NCBI RefSeq assembly: GCF_014696615.1
Contig: NZ_JACJQJ010000028.1
Span: 1 to 64,000 of the forward strand
Source: Nostoc linckia FACHB-104
Lineage (GTDB): Bacteria > Cyanobacteriota > Cyanobacteriia > Cyanobacteriales > Nostocaceae
Direction: 5' to 3'
DNA length: 64,000 nt
Part shown: positions 26,701 through 35,971 of the stretch, in pieces
Layout of the letters: the number at the start of each line of letters is the position of its first letter
Position numbering within the stretch: position 1 is the stretch's first letter
Notes under the pieces: generated by a model
Databases searched by the model: none
Told to the model about the DNA's origin: nothing
What the model saw: only the letters and a program-made list of their open reading frames with translations
Position numbers and translations under genes: made by a program

Positions 26701-27220
26701 ACCAGTGCGGCAGTATCAATTACATCAGACATTATTAGAAATTATTCGTGGTGCTGGCTCTAACCAAGTTGACCCCAAAGCAACTATCCCTTCTTACTCC
26801 CGCTTACCGACTGCAACTGTCTCAGAACGCGATAAGCAGACTGTGCAAAACTTACCACTCAAGATTTTGTTGGTAGAAGATGGGTTAGTGAATCAGAAAG
26901 TCGCCCTGAAGTTACTCGAGCGCTTGGGCTACCGAGCAGATGTGGCTAATCATGGACGTGAAGCCCTAGAAGCTTTGCAACGACAAATATATGATGTTGT
27001 GTTTATGGATCTGCAAATGCCAGAAATGGATGGTTTGGAAACCACCCGCCGGATTCGCAAAGAACTCCCGCCTGCTGCTCAACCTCGCATAATTGCCATG
27101 ACTGCTCATGCACGCCAGGAAGACCGCCAAGAGTGCTTAAACGTTGGTATGGATGATTACATTAGTAAGCCCATTAGTCTAGAAGCGATCGCTGCAATTC
27201 TCAAAAAGCCAGATATTTAG
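23780..27220 (+). CDS. Hybrid histidine kinase with HNOBA, PAS, GAF and two receiver domains
   Basis: A 1146-residue soluble sensor kinase. An N-terminal HNOBA domain (about 15-150) reads LFPFHLVIDREMKIVQVGEV, IHLKGEMVYMKASDQLLFHG and DDFFTLQNQNTV, as in the partners of H-NOX nitric-oxide/oxygen sensors. Then come two PAS domains (about 165-410), a phytochrome-like GAF domain (about 430-605), HisKA with MSHEIRTPMNAI, a HATPase with GTGLGLAIS, a degenerate-looking receiver (about 870-985, Asp in LAVLDID) and a typical receiver (about 1030-1146, VFMDLQMPEMDG). In known systems an H-NOX protein inhibits such kinases on binding NO. No H-NOX gene is visible beside it; the upstream spacer is full of MITEs. 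Confidence 0.9.
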   Translation: MTNDRATGLRQFSLTPDQFTTLFPFHLVIDREMKIVQVGEVIQRILEPIAIANTYLEDHFQVTRLRCSERSLFLLESHEHKIHLKGEMVYMKASDQLLFHGYPQMRDIADLQKLNLQVNDFPVYNSIADDFFTLQNQNTVFNDVKKNTENLTHQQAELEATAARLRTLIESLDFGVLIEDENQKILLVNQQLCDQFQLAVPPSALEGLDCRQASENCKQLFAEPEKFVQDLDEVHHQKKVVVHQEWQLQDGRTIAQDYVPIVVEQKFYGHLWKYRDITLEKQSQNALQLSEERLQLALDAVEEGLWDWNLRTGEVYRSPRWFSILGYAPEEIESDIKAKNPLIHPEDLPLMRQKLIAHFRGETPVYEAELRLLAKSGEWKWILDRGKLVRHNSQGKPLRMVGTHLDITKHKHSAAALQQQYQRAMLLQQITEEIRQSLQAPQILQTTVTQVQRILQSDRVIICQIHPDGSGKVIQEAVVPGWLVTFGRDIYDPCLKDRYLNLYRQGKTTMIADLEEAALEPCYVEILQQFQVKANLVVPIRVRENLWGLLIVHQCDRPRQWTQWEVDLLKYLADQMGIALTQAQLLAQETHQASLLAQQNEQLNFAKQAAEAANIAKGNFLATMSHEIRTPMNAIIGMTGLLLDTPLQPEQLDFVETIRNSGDALLTIINDILDFSKIESGKLDLEEQPFDLRVCIEEALDLLSPQAASKGIELMYQLDSDIPTQIIGDITRLRQILWNLLSNAVKFTNEGEIVVVIAAQPSVLQRGTTPTEPQIYEFQFAVRDTGIGIPRDRLDRLFKPFSQVDASMTRRYGGTGLGLAISTRLCELMGGRMWVESEVGRGSTFYFNLTLLVDPFSINSTIIFDLNLRGQKLLLVAANANLRKCLTSQLETLGLYVQAVESNVAALHWIRQQTTFDLAVLDIDSPQINVLNLTSQIRAIPRHRHLPLVMLSSKGKQTLEVKQMAAEFHAYLHKPVRQYQLHQTLLEIIRGAGSNQVDPKATIPSYSRLPTATVSERDKQTVQNLPLKILLVEDGLVNQKVALKLLERLGYRADVANHGREALEALQRQIYDVVFMDLQMPEMDGLETTRRIRKELPPAAQPRIIAMTAHARQEDRQECLNVGMDDYISKPISLEAIAAILKKPDI

Positions 27221-27465
27221 TTGAAACATTGAATTATGCTAGCCGACAGATTTACTGGTGCAGTGTCCCTACAAAGAATTTATCTGTCGCAAACATTATT
27301 GGAATTGATCTTATTAACCACTGATACAAAATTTCAATAGGTTTTTTGTTCGATTTAAAAATTTTTAATCCAAAATCCAAAATTTTGAAGGAGCGCACCC
27401 TGAAATTACAGAAGAAAGAACGCACCTGATGATTTTAAAATTCTTGAAGGAGTCAAATTATTTAT

Positions 27466-28146
27466 TTAAGCCTGTTCCAATACTCCTGGTGGAATCGGCA
27501 CAAGTTGAGGTGTTGACAAGGCAGTTCCCTGTCTATACCAAATACCTTCAACCTCAAAAGCCTCGAATTGAGTGGTGAGAATCGCCCAAGCGCGCTCATT
27601 CAATCCCGCAGAATATGTCCAGGTGAACTGGCGATCGTTATGCAATCTTTGTTCCAGTTCTGCTAAATCCTCAGGTAGCCAAAATTGGGTCATTACCCTC
27701 TGAGTAGCAATTTCTGGTGGTGTCTCTAGCATCTCAGCCATTGGCTGATTAACAATGATTTGCTTGCGAGTATCTTGTCTGACGATACTCACAGGGCGCT
27801 CATTTTCTGCAGCGGCTACCATGCGGTACAACAATTCTGACGGTATTTGTAACTGGCTACAAAACACAGAACCTTGATATTGTAATATCCGTTCCGCAGT
27901 TTCTGCGGATGTTGGCGGTTCTTGAGTCGCCATCCACCCAAAAAATTCAATTGGGTTCTTACAACCTCGCCAGCGAATCCGCACTTTCCCATTAATTCTG
28001 TATGCAGTTTCACTGAGAGCGTCTCCGTAGCTTTGTGCTAACTGCGTAGCTTCACGCTTAGTAGGAGCAACAATTGAAACTCCCTCGTGAGACATTTTAT
28101 AATTCCACCCCGGTAAGTTGAGGATTCTAAGAATACTCACACTCAT
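27466..28146 (-). CDS. PAS-like domain protein, unknown function
   Basis: A 226-residue soluble protein. The C-terminal half (about 115-215, from ELLYRMVAAAENERPVSIVR to IWYRQGTAL) reads like a PAS fold; the N-terminal half is unassigned. I start it at ATG 28146, which has GGAGG about 11 bases upstream; GTG 28158 sits directly on that site. It overlaps the 3' end of the RHH gene by 20 bases, so the pair is probably co-translated. It may be a sensor partner of that regulator, an inference from coupling only. Confidence 0.65.
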   Translation of the reverse strand: MSVSILRILNLPGWNYKMSHEGVSIVAPTKREATQLAQSYGDALSETAYRINGKVRIRWRGCKNPIEFFGWMATQEPPTSAETAERILQYQGSVFCSQLQIPSELLYRMVAAAENERPVSIVRQDTRKQIIVNQPMAEMLETPPEIATQRVMTQFWLPEDLAELEQRLHNDRQFTWTYSAGLNERAWAILTTQFEAFEVEGIWYRQGTALSTPQLVPIPPGVLEQA

Positions 28147-28582
28147 CTTCTTTGACACCTCCAGAATCTCTATACACTTTTACACCCCTAGTATCTTGAT
28201 ATACGGACAATTTAAAAGTTTCTTGCCAAATCTTTATCCTTTCCTCCTCCGGGATGGCTAAAGCCGATGTGATGATGGCAAAGTCCCCTGGTGTTGGTAA
28301 AACTTCACCTTTGGCTAACGCTGATAAGTTTTTTACTCCACAGCGTTTCAGTTCTGCCATATTGGTTCGCACCAAATCAGCAATGGTTTTGGGAGCAGCA
28401 TTTCGAGAACTATTCGAGCGAGAACCCGTTTTTTGGGCTATCCACTCCTCCGCCATCTCTTCGATCGCATCGCTTTGGGAAATGCCTAAACGAGCACAGA
28501 TGCTCTTGAACTCCAGAGCTAAATCTAGGGGAATATAGCCGCTGATTTGCTTGTAATCATCAGAACGCCTTCTGTCAGTCAT
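28127..28582 (-). CDS. Ribbon-helix-helix-type regulator, probable
   Basis: A 151-residue basic-to-acidic protein. Residues about 10-50 (YKQISGYIPLDLALEFKSIC and ISQSDAIEEMAEEWI) resemble a ribbon-helix-helix or CopG-like DNA-binding segment with a beta strand and two helices; the rest is unassigned and ends in acidic residues. ATG 28582 is clear. It overlaps the downstream PAS-like gene. Direct repeats of TGACA lie 90-110 bases upstream, between it and a candidate small RNA, and could be its operator. Not a recognised toxin-antitoxin pair. Confidence 0.65.
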   Translation of the reverse strand: MTDRRRSDDYKQISGYIPLDLALEFKSICARLGISQSDAIEEMAEEWIAQKTGSRSNSSRNAAPKTIADLVRTNMAELKRCGVKNLSALAKGEVLPTPGDFAIITSALAIPEEERIKIWQETFKLSVYQDTRGVKVYRDSGGVKEDECEYS

Positions 28583-28675
28583 ATACCGAAATCCTGAATA
28601 TTACGCTTGTCTTTTATTTTCTCTCATGAAGTCACAAATGCAAGACATTTTTTTTTGTCTAAATTAAATGACAGC

Positions 28676-28704
28676 TTGACAAAAAAAAATGACAAACTTA
28701 GTAT
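28676..28704 (+). promoter_or_regulatory. Consensus sigma70-type promoter
   Basis: TTGACA (28676-28681), a 17-base spacer and TAGTAT (28699-28704). Three TGACA words (near 28669, 28676 and 28689) overlap it. No protein-coding frame follows; a small RNA with a terminator does. Confidence 0.75.
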
Positions 28705-28710
28705 GGGAAA

Positions 28711-28796
28711 TGGAGCAGTAAGCGGCTGAAGACTAAAAACGGTAGATACCCTTAGAAGCTAGCTGCTATTTCTTGTAGCTAGCTTCTCACTTTTTT
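28711..28796 (+). ncRNA. Candidate small RNA, about 86 nt
   Basis: It starts about seven bases after a consensus -10 and ends at an intrinsic terminator. The 5' part (GGAGCAGTAAGCGGCTGAAG, then ACTAAAAACGG) is unpaired-looking. I do not recognise the family. It is divergent from the RHH/PAS-like gene pair. Confidence 0.65.
28754..28796 (+). terminator. Intrinsic terminator of the candidate small RNA
   Basis: AGAAGCTAGCT and AGCTAGCTTCT form a perfect 11-bp stem with a 12-base loop, followed by CAC and six T. Confidence 0.85.
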
Positions 28797-29071
28797 GTAG
28801 ATGCGAGAGTTTTTTTGAGTCTCTATATATTCAGTATATCTGCTTATAAAAATTTGGCAATAGTAGCTCGGGAAATAGTTTTCAGGGATTGTTTAATTTT
28901 GGATAGAGAATAAGGCAAGTAGATTTTCATACTTGAATAAGGTGTAAAAATTGTTTGGGCATTGGGCATTGGTAATTTATTCTCCCCCAACCCCCTAGCT
29001 TGAAAGTGCTAAGTGCTGAGTGCTGAGTAAAAATCCCCCCTCGACTTTCATCCTTGGTGGTGAAACTTGTT

Positions 29072-32000
29072 TCATTGGGACTGCCTCGAAATATCAAGTT
29101 GCTCAGTAAGTTCCATAATTTTTTCAAAATAAAAGTTATCTGCTAAGTCAGTTAAAAAAGTTTTTAACACAGCATTTTGTAGAGGAATCTGGTCAAGCAA
29201 GTCTAAAATCATACCATCACTGCACTGAGCCGCAGCATGGTATAACTGGGTTATCCATTCCGGTGGCATTTGCGATAACAAAGATAGTAATTCAATAGAA
29301 GTTAAAATTTGTTCTTTTTTATTGAGATTCGCCTTGGCCAATTGGTTACTTTCTTGCTGATAAAGATATTTGACTCCCAAATAAGTACTCAGCTTTTCTA
29401 GTAAAATTTCTTCGCGGAAGGGTTTATTAATTAAGTCATCACAACCAGCTTTGATCATGGCGGCGCGTTGTTCTTCAAACGCATTAGCAGTTAAGGCGAT
29501 AATGATAGTCCGGCGCTGAGGGATAGAAAGTTTGCTTTCTGAAGCTTTAATCAATTTTGTTGCTTCGTAGCCATCCATGATTGGCATCCGCATATCCATA
29601 AAAATTAGGTGTGGTTGCCATTCTTGCCATTGAGTGATCGCTTCTTTGCCGTTAGTAGCTTCTTGCACCTCAAAACCGATAAAAGTTAATAGTTCTACTA
29701 TCAATAAACGGCTTTCTCTAGCATCATCAACTACTAAGATGCGATAGTTTTCTTGATTGGGTGCTAAACCAATAACTGGAGATTTAGTTGGTTGCAGCTG
29801 AATATCGCTAGCTGAAGCAAGATTAATTTGAATATCAAAAGTAAATTTACTACCTTCTCCCAAAGTGCTACGAACCCTAATATCTCCACCCATTAGTTGT
29901 ACATATTTACGGCTAATGGCTAATCCTAATCCTGTTCCCTGTTGCGATTTCCTGCCAGTTTCAGTTTGTCCAAAAGCTTCAAATAATAAATCAATCTCTT
30001 GGGGTGCAATGCCAGGGCCAGTGTCTTGGACTTCAAATAAAATTTGTGTAAGATAAGATGAATTTTGCTCCATCATCTGGGATGTAACTCTCAGTATTAC
30101 ACTACCCTGGTGAGTAAACTTAATGGCGTTACCTAAAAGATTGAGCAGAACTTGCAGTAATTTACTTTCATCTGTTTGCACATATTGAGGAATATCAGCA
30201 GCATATTCAAATATCAACTCTAAGTTCTTAGAAGCAGCCCGGAAGTTCAACATATCTTCCAAGCTTTTTAACAAGTGAATTAAATCAAAGCTAGTAACAT
30301 TTAAAGTAGTTCTACCAGCTTCAATTTTCGACATTTCTAAAATGTCATTAATTAAATTCAGCAGATGCTCGCCAGCACGATTAATAATTGCTAAGTGTTG
30401 CTGATGTTCGCTGGATAAGGAATTTTCGCGGCTCATAATTTGGGTGAAACCGAGAATCGCGTTGAGTGGTGTTCGCAATTCATGACTCATGTTCGCCAGA
30501 AATTCACTTTTAGCACGATTAGCTGCATCAGCTGCGATCGCAGCTGCTTGTAGTGCTTGTGACTGACTTTGAGTTTGTGCCAGCAATTGTGCTTGCTGTA
30601 AAGCGACTCCTAGCTGATTACCAATTTGAACGACAATATTGATTTCTTCTGTCTTCCATTGGCGGGGGCCAGAATTTTGGTAACTGGCTAATAATCCCCA
30701 CACTTCATTGCCACATAAAATTGGCACAGTAATATAGGCTCTGGCTTGCAGACGCTCTAAAAAGCTGATGTAATCATCTTGAAACCTGACTTTGTCAATG
30801 TCTGCAACACAGCGGAAATTGGCGACTTGGGTATAGTCACTGTGTGGGATGGTATCTCGCTCTGAATCGAGTACCTCCTGTATACTATCTAACATTTTCC
30901 AAATGCAGCGCCCTTCTTCTAAAGCACCTTCAGCGAGAGCAGGGTCATGTTTTTGTGCTTCCATGAGAGAAGACCAACCAAATCCTACCGATTCAGAGAC
31001 AAATTCCCCAGTCCAATCGGCATGGAAACGGTAAACCACAACGCGATCGCAGTCTAACACTTGTCGTAATTCCTGGGTGGTGGCGGCGAAAATTGTTTCT
31101 AAATCTAAGGTTTGCCGCATCCTTTGAATAACTTGGGCGATCGCTCTTTCCCGTTCAGCACTTTCTTGTAAAGCTTCTTCTGCTAGCTTACGCTCGGTAA
31201 TATCTGTAACTGTGCCGATATAGCCCTTGATTTCGCCATCTTCGCCAATTTCTGGCAATGCCTGACAAATTACCCAGACAATTCTCCCATCAGGCGTGAG
31301 GAAGCGTTGTTCCATTTTATAGGCGCTTTTTCTTAATCTAGCCTCATTCCATGTATATACCAATTGCTCGTAATCATCTGGATGCATCGCTTTTGTCCAA
31401 GCTCTACCCAGAGACTCGACTAAGGAAAGCCCAGTAATTTCACTCCAGCGTTGATTAAAATATAAAACATTACCATCAACATCAGTATGGAAAATACAAG
31501 CTGGTGAGGCTTCTGCTAACAGTTGATATCGTTGTTGACTGGCTTGCAAAGCTAATTCTGCCAATTTCCGCACATTAACATCTGCCAAATAACCAACACA
31601 CTCTATCGGGTTACCTGCTTCATCGCGGATTAACCGTACTTGCTCGTATATCCAATGGTAAGTCCCGTCAGCGTGCAAAAAGCGGTATTCATAAGACCGA
31701 TACTCCTGCTCAAACAGCTCGGAAAACTTTTTCAAGATAGATTCCACATCTTCTGGGTGGACGTGGCGCAACCAGAAACTAGAATCTTGGAGAAATTCTC
31801 GCGCTTCATAGCCGAGCATTTTCTTCACGTTTTCACTCATAAAAGTAGTGCCAAAATCCCCAGCAGTTTTGCAGCTATAAATCACTACTGGGCTAGAAGT
31901 CAGGAGATATTGTAAGCGTTCGTTAGCTAAACGCAGTTTTTGCTCTGCATATTTGCGATCGCTAATTTCTACCATGACAGTACCCACACCAGAAGGGCGA

Positions 32001-35000
32001 TCGTCTTCACCAGGAATGGGAAAATAGGAAATCAAGAAGTGACGCACCGTATCTGGTTGCTTGGGTGTAGGGCTGCTAACTTCTATGTTGAGAATCGGTT
32101 TCCCAGTGGATAACACCTGCTCGTAATATGGAATGACTACAGGGGCAATATGGGGAATAATTTCCTGAATAGTCTTGCCAATGTGGTCTTTTTGCGGATA
32201 GCCATTAATATCTGCCTGCAATTCATTGATTTGCACAAACCGCAGTTGATTATCTAAAATACTCATGCCCACAGGAGCACCAGAGAAAAAGGCGTTGAGG
32301 CGAGCTTCTCTCAGGGCGATTTCTTTTTCTAAAGCTTTGCGTTCGGTGATGTCTTTGTTTGTACCTGTCATTCGCAGTGGTACACCCTGTTCGTCACGCT
32401 CAAAAATCTGCCCGCGAGTTTGAATCCACTTCCAAGTACCTGAGGCGCATTGCATCCGAAATTCTACTTCATAGATTGGGCTTGCACCTTGCAAATGCTG
32501 AGCTAAAACTGAGTTCACTAAAGACAAATCTTCGGGATGAACTAATTGCTCAAAAGCTTGGACATTATCTTCAATTTCATGTTCTTCATAGCCCAGCATC
32601 TTCTTCCAGCGCCAGTCACGATAGATTTTGTTACTGGTGAGATTCCAATCCCACAATCCTAAATCGCTGGCTTCTAAAGCCAATTGCAAACGTTCTTCGC
32701 TCTTTCTATGGGCTGCTTCTACTTGTTTGCGCTGAATTAATCCCCCTAGCTGGGCTGCAACCGCAGATACTAGCAATAGCAACCGCTTATCAACTTGTAC
32801 CGAAGTGCTTTTAAAAAATGCCAAAATCGCCAAGACTTTATTGCTAGCTAAAATTGGCACACCAAACACAGCTTTTAATCCTACCCTAGCTGCTTGTGGC
32901 GATCGCCAAAAAACAGGCTGTGTGACACCAGACACATCTTCCAGCCATTCTGGTTGTTTCTGTTGCCAAACTCGCCCTGGCAAATCTTCGCCTAGATTTA
33001 AGGTAATAGTTTCACTTTCTAAGCCAAATTCTTCTAAACTGCTATCTTCACCGTACCAACTGAGAGTATGTTCTAAAATTTTGCCATCATCGCTCGGTAT
33101 CCAAGCTTCGCCAAAATCCCAGCCGATATTTTGGCAAATTAAGCGCAGAATGACGACTAAAGCTGTGTTTACGTCAATGGCACGAGTTATCGCTTGGGTA
33201 GTTAACAGCAATAAACGGCTTTCGTTTTCAGCTTGTTTACGCTCAGTGATATCTTTAGCTGTACCCAGTATGTACTGTTGCCCGTCAATTTCAATCATTT
33301 CCGCGCTGAACAAGGTAGTTTTCACTTCACCTGTAGCTGTGCGGACATCAACTTCATGGTTACGAATCGCTTTTGTTTGTTGCAAAATTTGCTGAAGATA
33401 AGCATATTCTTCTGGATTTACCCAAATCTGCAATTCTTGGTTAGTATGCCCGATTACTTGAGAATGGGAATAACCAAAAAACGAACAAAAGCTATCGTTA
33501 ACTTCGATATAGCGCATCTCCGGAATAATACTGAGGCTAATCGGGTCAGGAGATGAGCGAAAAGCTGAACCTAGCTTTTCTTCGGAAATGCGGCGTGCAC
33601 TTTCAGCACGTCTGCGTTCTCGTGCTTCTAGAGCTAAAGAGACTAAATTTCCTAAGGAACGGGCAAAATTTTGGTCTTCTTGTGTCCAATGATGAGCAAC
33701 TAATACAGATTCTAGGCATAAAACGCCGACAGTTTTTCCGCCTAGCCGAATTGGTGAATCCAGCATCGAAGTGATGTTTAAGGGAGTCAAGTAAGACTCA
33801 AAGAACTCTTTAGTGCGAGGATCGCTGCAGGCATCATGGGCAACAATTAGCTGGTTTTGATGCAAAGCTTGGAAATAAGCTGGATAATCTGCGGTGATCA
33901 GGGAATATCCTTCACTATGTTTATCTTGACTTTGCTCAAATAAATCTACACATTGCAAAATCGTCTCGTTTTCTACATATAGCCAAACACTAGCTCGTTC
34001 CACCGCAATATTTTTTGCCCCTACTTCTGTAATTAGACTCACCGCCGCTTTTAAGTCGCCTTGATAAAGCACCTGATTGGTGGCGAGTTCGGTGAGGACT
34101 AAATTATGCTGACGGAGTTTAATTGCACTGGCTTGTAATGCTTGTTCGGCACGTTTACGCTGCGTAATATTACTAGCTGTACCAGTGATGCCAACAACTT
34201 CGCCCTCATCATTATGTAAAGCGATCGCATTCAGCATCAGATACAGGATGCTACCATCTCTCGTACTACAGGTAGTTTCATGCTGGAAAATCGACTCGCC
34301 ATTCAGAAGACGCAGAAAAACTTCCTGCATTTGGGTAACTTGGCTGGGTAAGATAAAATCAGTAAACGCCCGCCCAATCATCTCTTGGGGTTCGTAACCA
34401 TACAACTTTCTCACCGCCGGATTAATAAAAGTAATTAATCCTTCTATATCAACAGACCAAATGATGTCTTGGGAAGTCTCAACTAAGTGACGATATTTAC
34501 CTTCGCTAGCTTTGAGAGCAAACAGGCGTGCTTTGCGAGAAGCTTCGCTGATGCGAATTTGCTGCTGGAGTTGGCGATTTTGTTTTTCTAATTCTGCACG
34601 TGCTTGTTTTTCTTTTTCTAATAGCTGAGTTTGCTCGTGAGCAACAGCAATAGCTGTAGCGGTGGCTTGTAAAAGTGCGACTTCGGAATTTTCCCAAAAA
34701 CGGGCGGCGACACAATTATCAAAGCCGATGAAACCAAAAAACTCACCTTTAACAAAAATCGGGAGAATCAGAATTGATAAAACTCCCTGACTGGCTAAAA
34801 TCTCACGTTCTAATTCCGGACATTCCGCTACGATATCGGAAATAATTTCGCCTTGTGATAATAAGGTAGCCCAACGTGGAAAAGACTTATCATAAGCAAC
34901 ACTTTGTAAAGCAGGGTTATGATTTTTTGGCTGAATTCCCGGCGCACACCATTCAGCACATTGACTCATCACTAACCCACCACTGGCTGCATGGTAATTT

Positions 35001-35971
35001 TCAAAAATATATACACGACTTACTTTTGCTGCTGTCCCCAAAATTTGCACAATTTCGGTGTAACATTTTTTATTTCCATCAAAAGTAGACAATTTGCGTT
35101 GAATTTTGAGCAATGCTTCTAGATAGCGTTCGCGGGATTTTTGGGTAACTTGGGCAACTTGATGATCGCTAATATCTATGAGTGTGGTAACCACAAAATA
35201 TTTGCTATCATCCTGTTGACCAATCACCTGGGTCATCTCTACAGGTAAGCGCGAACCATCTTTACGCGTAATAATAAATTCTCTTTTTTCTGACTGAGCG
35301 GCATTAAAAATAAAATTTTTATATTGCTGAATTAAATTAGATTTAGCTACAGCTGTTAAATTTGCATAATGTAATGTAAATTGCTGACCAATCAGTTCTT
35401 CACGGGTAAATCCATACATTTGGCAGTAGGCAGGATTCACCTCTAAAAAATATCCATTTTCATCCGTAAGGCAAATTCCTACTTTGGCGTTATGCAACAT
35501 CGCATCTATATGTATGTTGCTGTGCTGTATATCTTCCTTTTCTGCAAGCAAAATAGGATTTTTATTTGTTAACTGCTTTTGGAAGTTTTGCAGCATGAGT
35601 CTATTTTTTACCCGTAATACAACATCTTCCAAATGTAATGGCTTAGAAATATAATCAACAGTCCCTATTTCATAAGACTTAAATTTTTTGAAGAATTCAT
35701 CTGGATAGCTGAGGAAAATTATAGGAATATTTTGTGTAGTCTTTTCATATATAAGATATCGCCAAAGTTCATATCCATCCATCTCTGGCATTATCAGGTC
35801 TAGCAAAATTAAATCGGGTTGAAACGCAGTTACTTGACTAATGGCCAATTTTCCCGAACTGGCACTTTTAACTTGATACCCTTGACAGCAGAGAATATCT
35901 GCTAAAAATTCTAAATCTTCTGGCTGATCGTCAACCACTAAAATTTTGATTTCCTGAACATTAATTGCCAT
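29072..35971 (-). CDS. Giant multi-PAS/GAF hybrid histidine kinase
   Basis: A 2299-residue soluble sensor. In order: receiver (Asp in LILLDLIMPEMDG, about residue 55), then an alternating sensory array, which I read as PAS, GAF, coiled coil, PAS, GAF, PAS, GAF, four PAS and a phytochrome-like GAF; HisKA with MSHELRTPLNAI; HATPase with GTGLGLAISRKYVQLMGG; a receiver (LIFMDMRMPIMDG); and a helical C-terminal tail common in Nostoc kinases. The last GAF has an Asp-Tyr pair where bilin-binding domains have Cys-His, so no bilin is expected there. I prefer ATG 35971; a TTG at 35995 adds eight residues. There are no membrane segments. Signal and partner are unknown. Confidence 0.9.
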   Translation of the reverse strand: MAINVQEIKILVVDDQPEDLEFLADILCCQGYQVKSASSGKLAISQVTAFQPDLILLDLIMPEMDGYELWRYLIYEKTTQNIPIIFLSYPDEFFKKFKSYEIGTVDYISKPLHLEDVVLRVKNRLMLQNFQKQLTNKNPILLAEKEDIQHSNIHIDAMLHNAKVGICLTDENGYFLEVNPAYCQMYGFTREELIGQQFTLHYANLTAVAKSNLIQQYKNFIFNAAQSEKREFIITRKDGSRLPVEMTQVIGQQDDSKYFVVTTLIDISDHQVAQVTQKSRERYLEALLKIQRKLSTFDGNKKCYTEIVQILGTAAKVSRVYIFENYHAASGGLVMSQCAEWCAPGIQPKNHNPALQSVAYDKSFPRWATLLSQGEIISDIVAECPELEREILASQGVLSILILPIFVKGEFFGFIGFDNCVAARFWENSEVALLQATATAIAVAHEQTQLLEKEKQARAELEKQNRQLQQQIRISEASRKARLFALKASEGKYRHLVETSQDIIWSVDIEGLITFINPAVRKLYGYEPQEMIGRAFTDFILPSQVTQMQEVFLRLLNGESIFQHETTCSTRDGSILYLMLNAIALHNDEGEVVGITGTASNITQRKRAEQALQASAIKLRQHNLVLTELATNQVLYQGDLKAAVSLITEVGAKNIAVERASVWLYVENETILQCVDLFEQSQDKHSEGYSLITADYPAYFQALHQNQLIVAHDACSDPRTKEFFESYLTPLNITSMLDSPIRLGGKTVGVLCLESVLVAHHWTQEDQNFARSLGNLVSLALEARERRRAESARRISEEKLGSAFRSSPDPISLSIIPEMRYIEVNDSFCSFFGYSHSQVIGHTNQELQIWVNPEEYAYLQQILQQTKAIRNHEVDVRTATGEVKTTLFSAEMIEIDGQQYILGTAKDITERKQAENESRLLLLTTQAITRAIDVNTALVVILRLICQNIGWDFGEAWIPSDDGKILEHTLSWYGEDSSLEEFGLESETITLNLGEDLPGRVWQQKQPEWLEDVSGVTQPVFWRSPQAARVGLKAVFGVPILASNKVLAILAFFKSTSVQVDKRLLLLVSAVAAQLGGLIQRKQVEAAHRKSEERLQLALEASDLGLWDWNLTSNKIYRDWRWKKMLGYEEHEIEDNVQAFEQLVHPEDLSLVNSVLAQHLQGASPIYEVEFRMQCASGTWKWIQTRGQIFERDEQGVPLRMTGTNKDITERKALEKEIALREARLNAFFSGAPVGMSILDNQLRFVQINELQADINGYPQKDHIGKTIQEIIPHIAPVVIPYYEQVLSTGKPILNIEVSSPTPKQPDTVRHFLISYFPIPGEDDRPSGVGTVMVEISDRKYAEQKLRLANERLQYLLTSSPVVIYSCKTAGDFGTTFMSENVKKMLGYEAREFLQDSSFWLRHVHPEDVESILKKFSELFEQEYRSYEYRFLHADGTYHWIYEQVRLIRDEAGNPIECVGYLADVNVRKLAELALQASQQRYQLLAEASPACIFHTDVDGNVLYFNQRWSEITGLSLVESLGRAWTKAMHPDDYEQLVYTWNEARLRKSAYKMEQRFLTPDGRIVWVICQALPEIGEDGEIKGYIGTVTDITERKLAEEALQESAERERAIAQVIQRMRQTLDLETIFAATTQELRQVLDCDRVVVYRFHADWTGEFVSESVGFGWSSLMEAQKHDPALAEGALEEGRCIWKMLDSIQEVLDSERDTIPHSDYTQVANFRCVADIDKVRFQDDYISFLERLQARAYITVPILCGNEVWGLLASYQNSGPRQWKTEEINIVVQIGNQLGVALQQAQLLAQTQSQSQALQAAAIAADAANRAKSEFLANMSHELRTPLNAILGFTQIMSRENSLSSEHQQHLAIINRAGEHLLNLINDILEMSKIEAGRTTLNVTSFDLIHLLKSLEDMLNFRAASKNLELIFEYAADIPQYVQTDESKLLQVLLNLLGNAIKFTHQGSVILRVTSQMMEQNSSYLTQILFEVQDTGPGIAPQEIDLLFEAFGQTETGRKSQQGTGLGLAISRKYVQLMGGDIRVRSTLGEGSKFTFDIQINLASASDIQLQPTKSPVIGLAPNQENYRILVVDDARESRLLIVELLTFIGFEVQEATNGKEAITQWQEWQPHLIFMDMRMPIMDGYEATKLIKASESKLSIPQRRTIIIALTANAFEEQRAAMIKAGCDDLINKPFREEILLEKLSTYLGVKYLYQQESNQLAKANLNKKEQILTSIELLSLLSQMPPEWITQLYHAAAQCSDGMILDLLDQIPLQNAVLKTFLTDLADNFYFEKIMELTEQLDISRQSQ

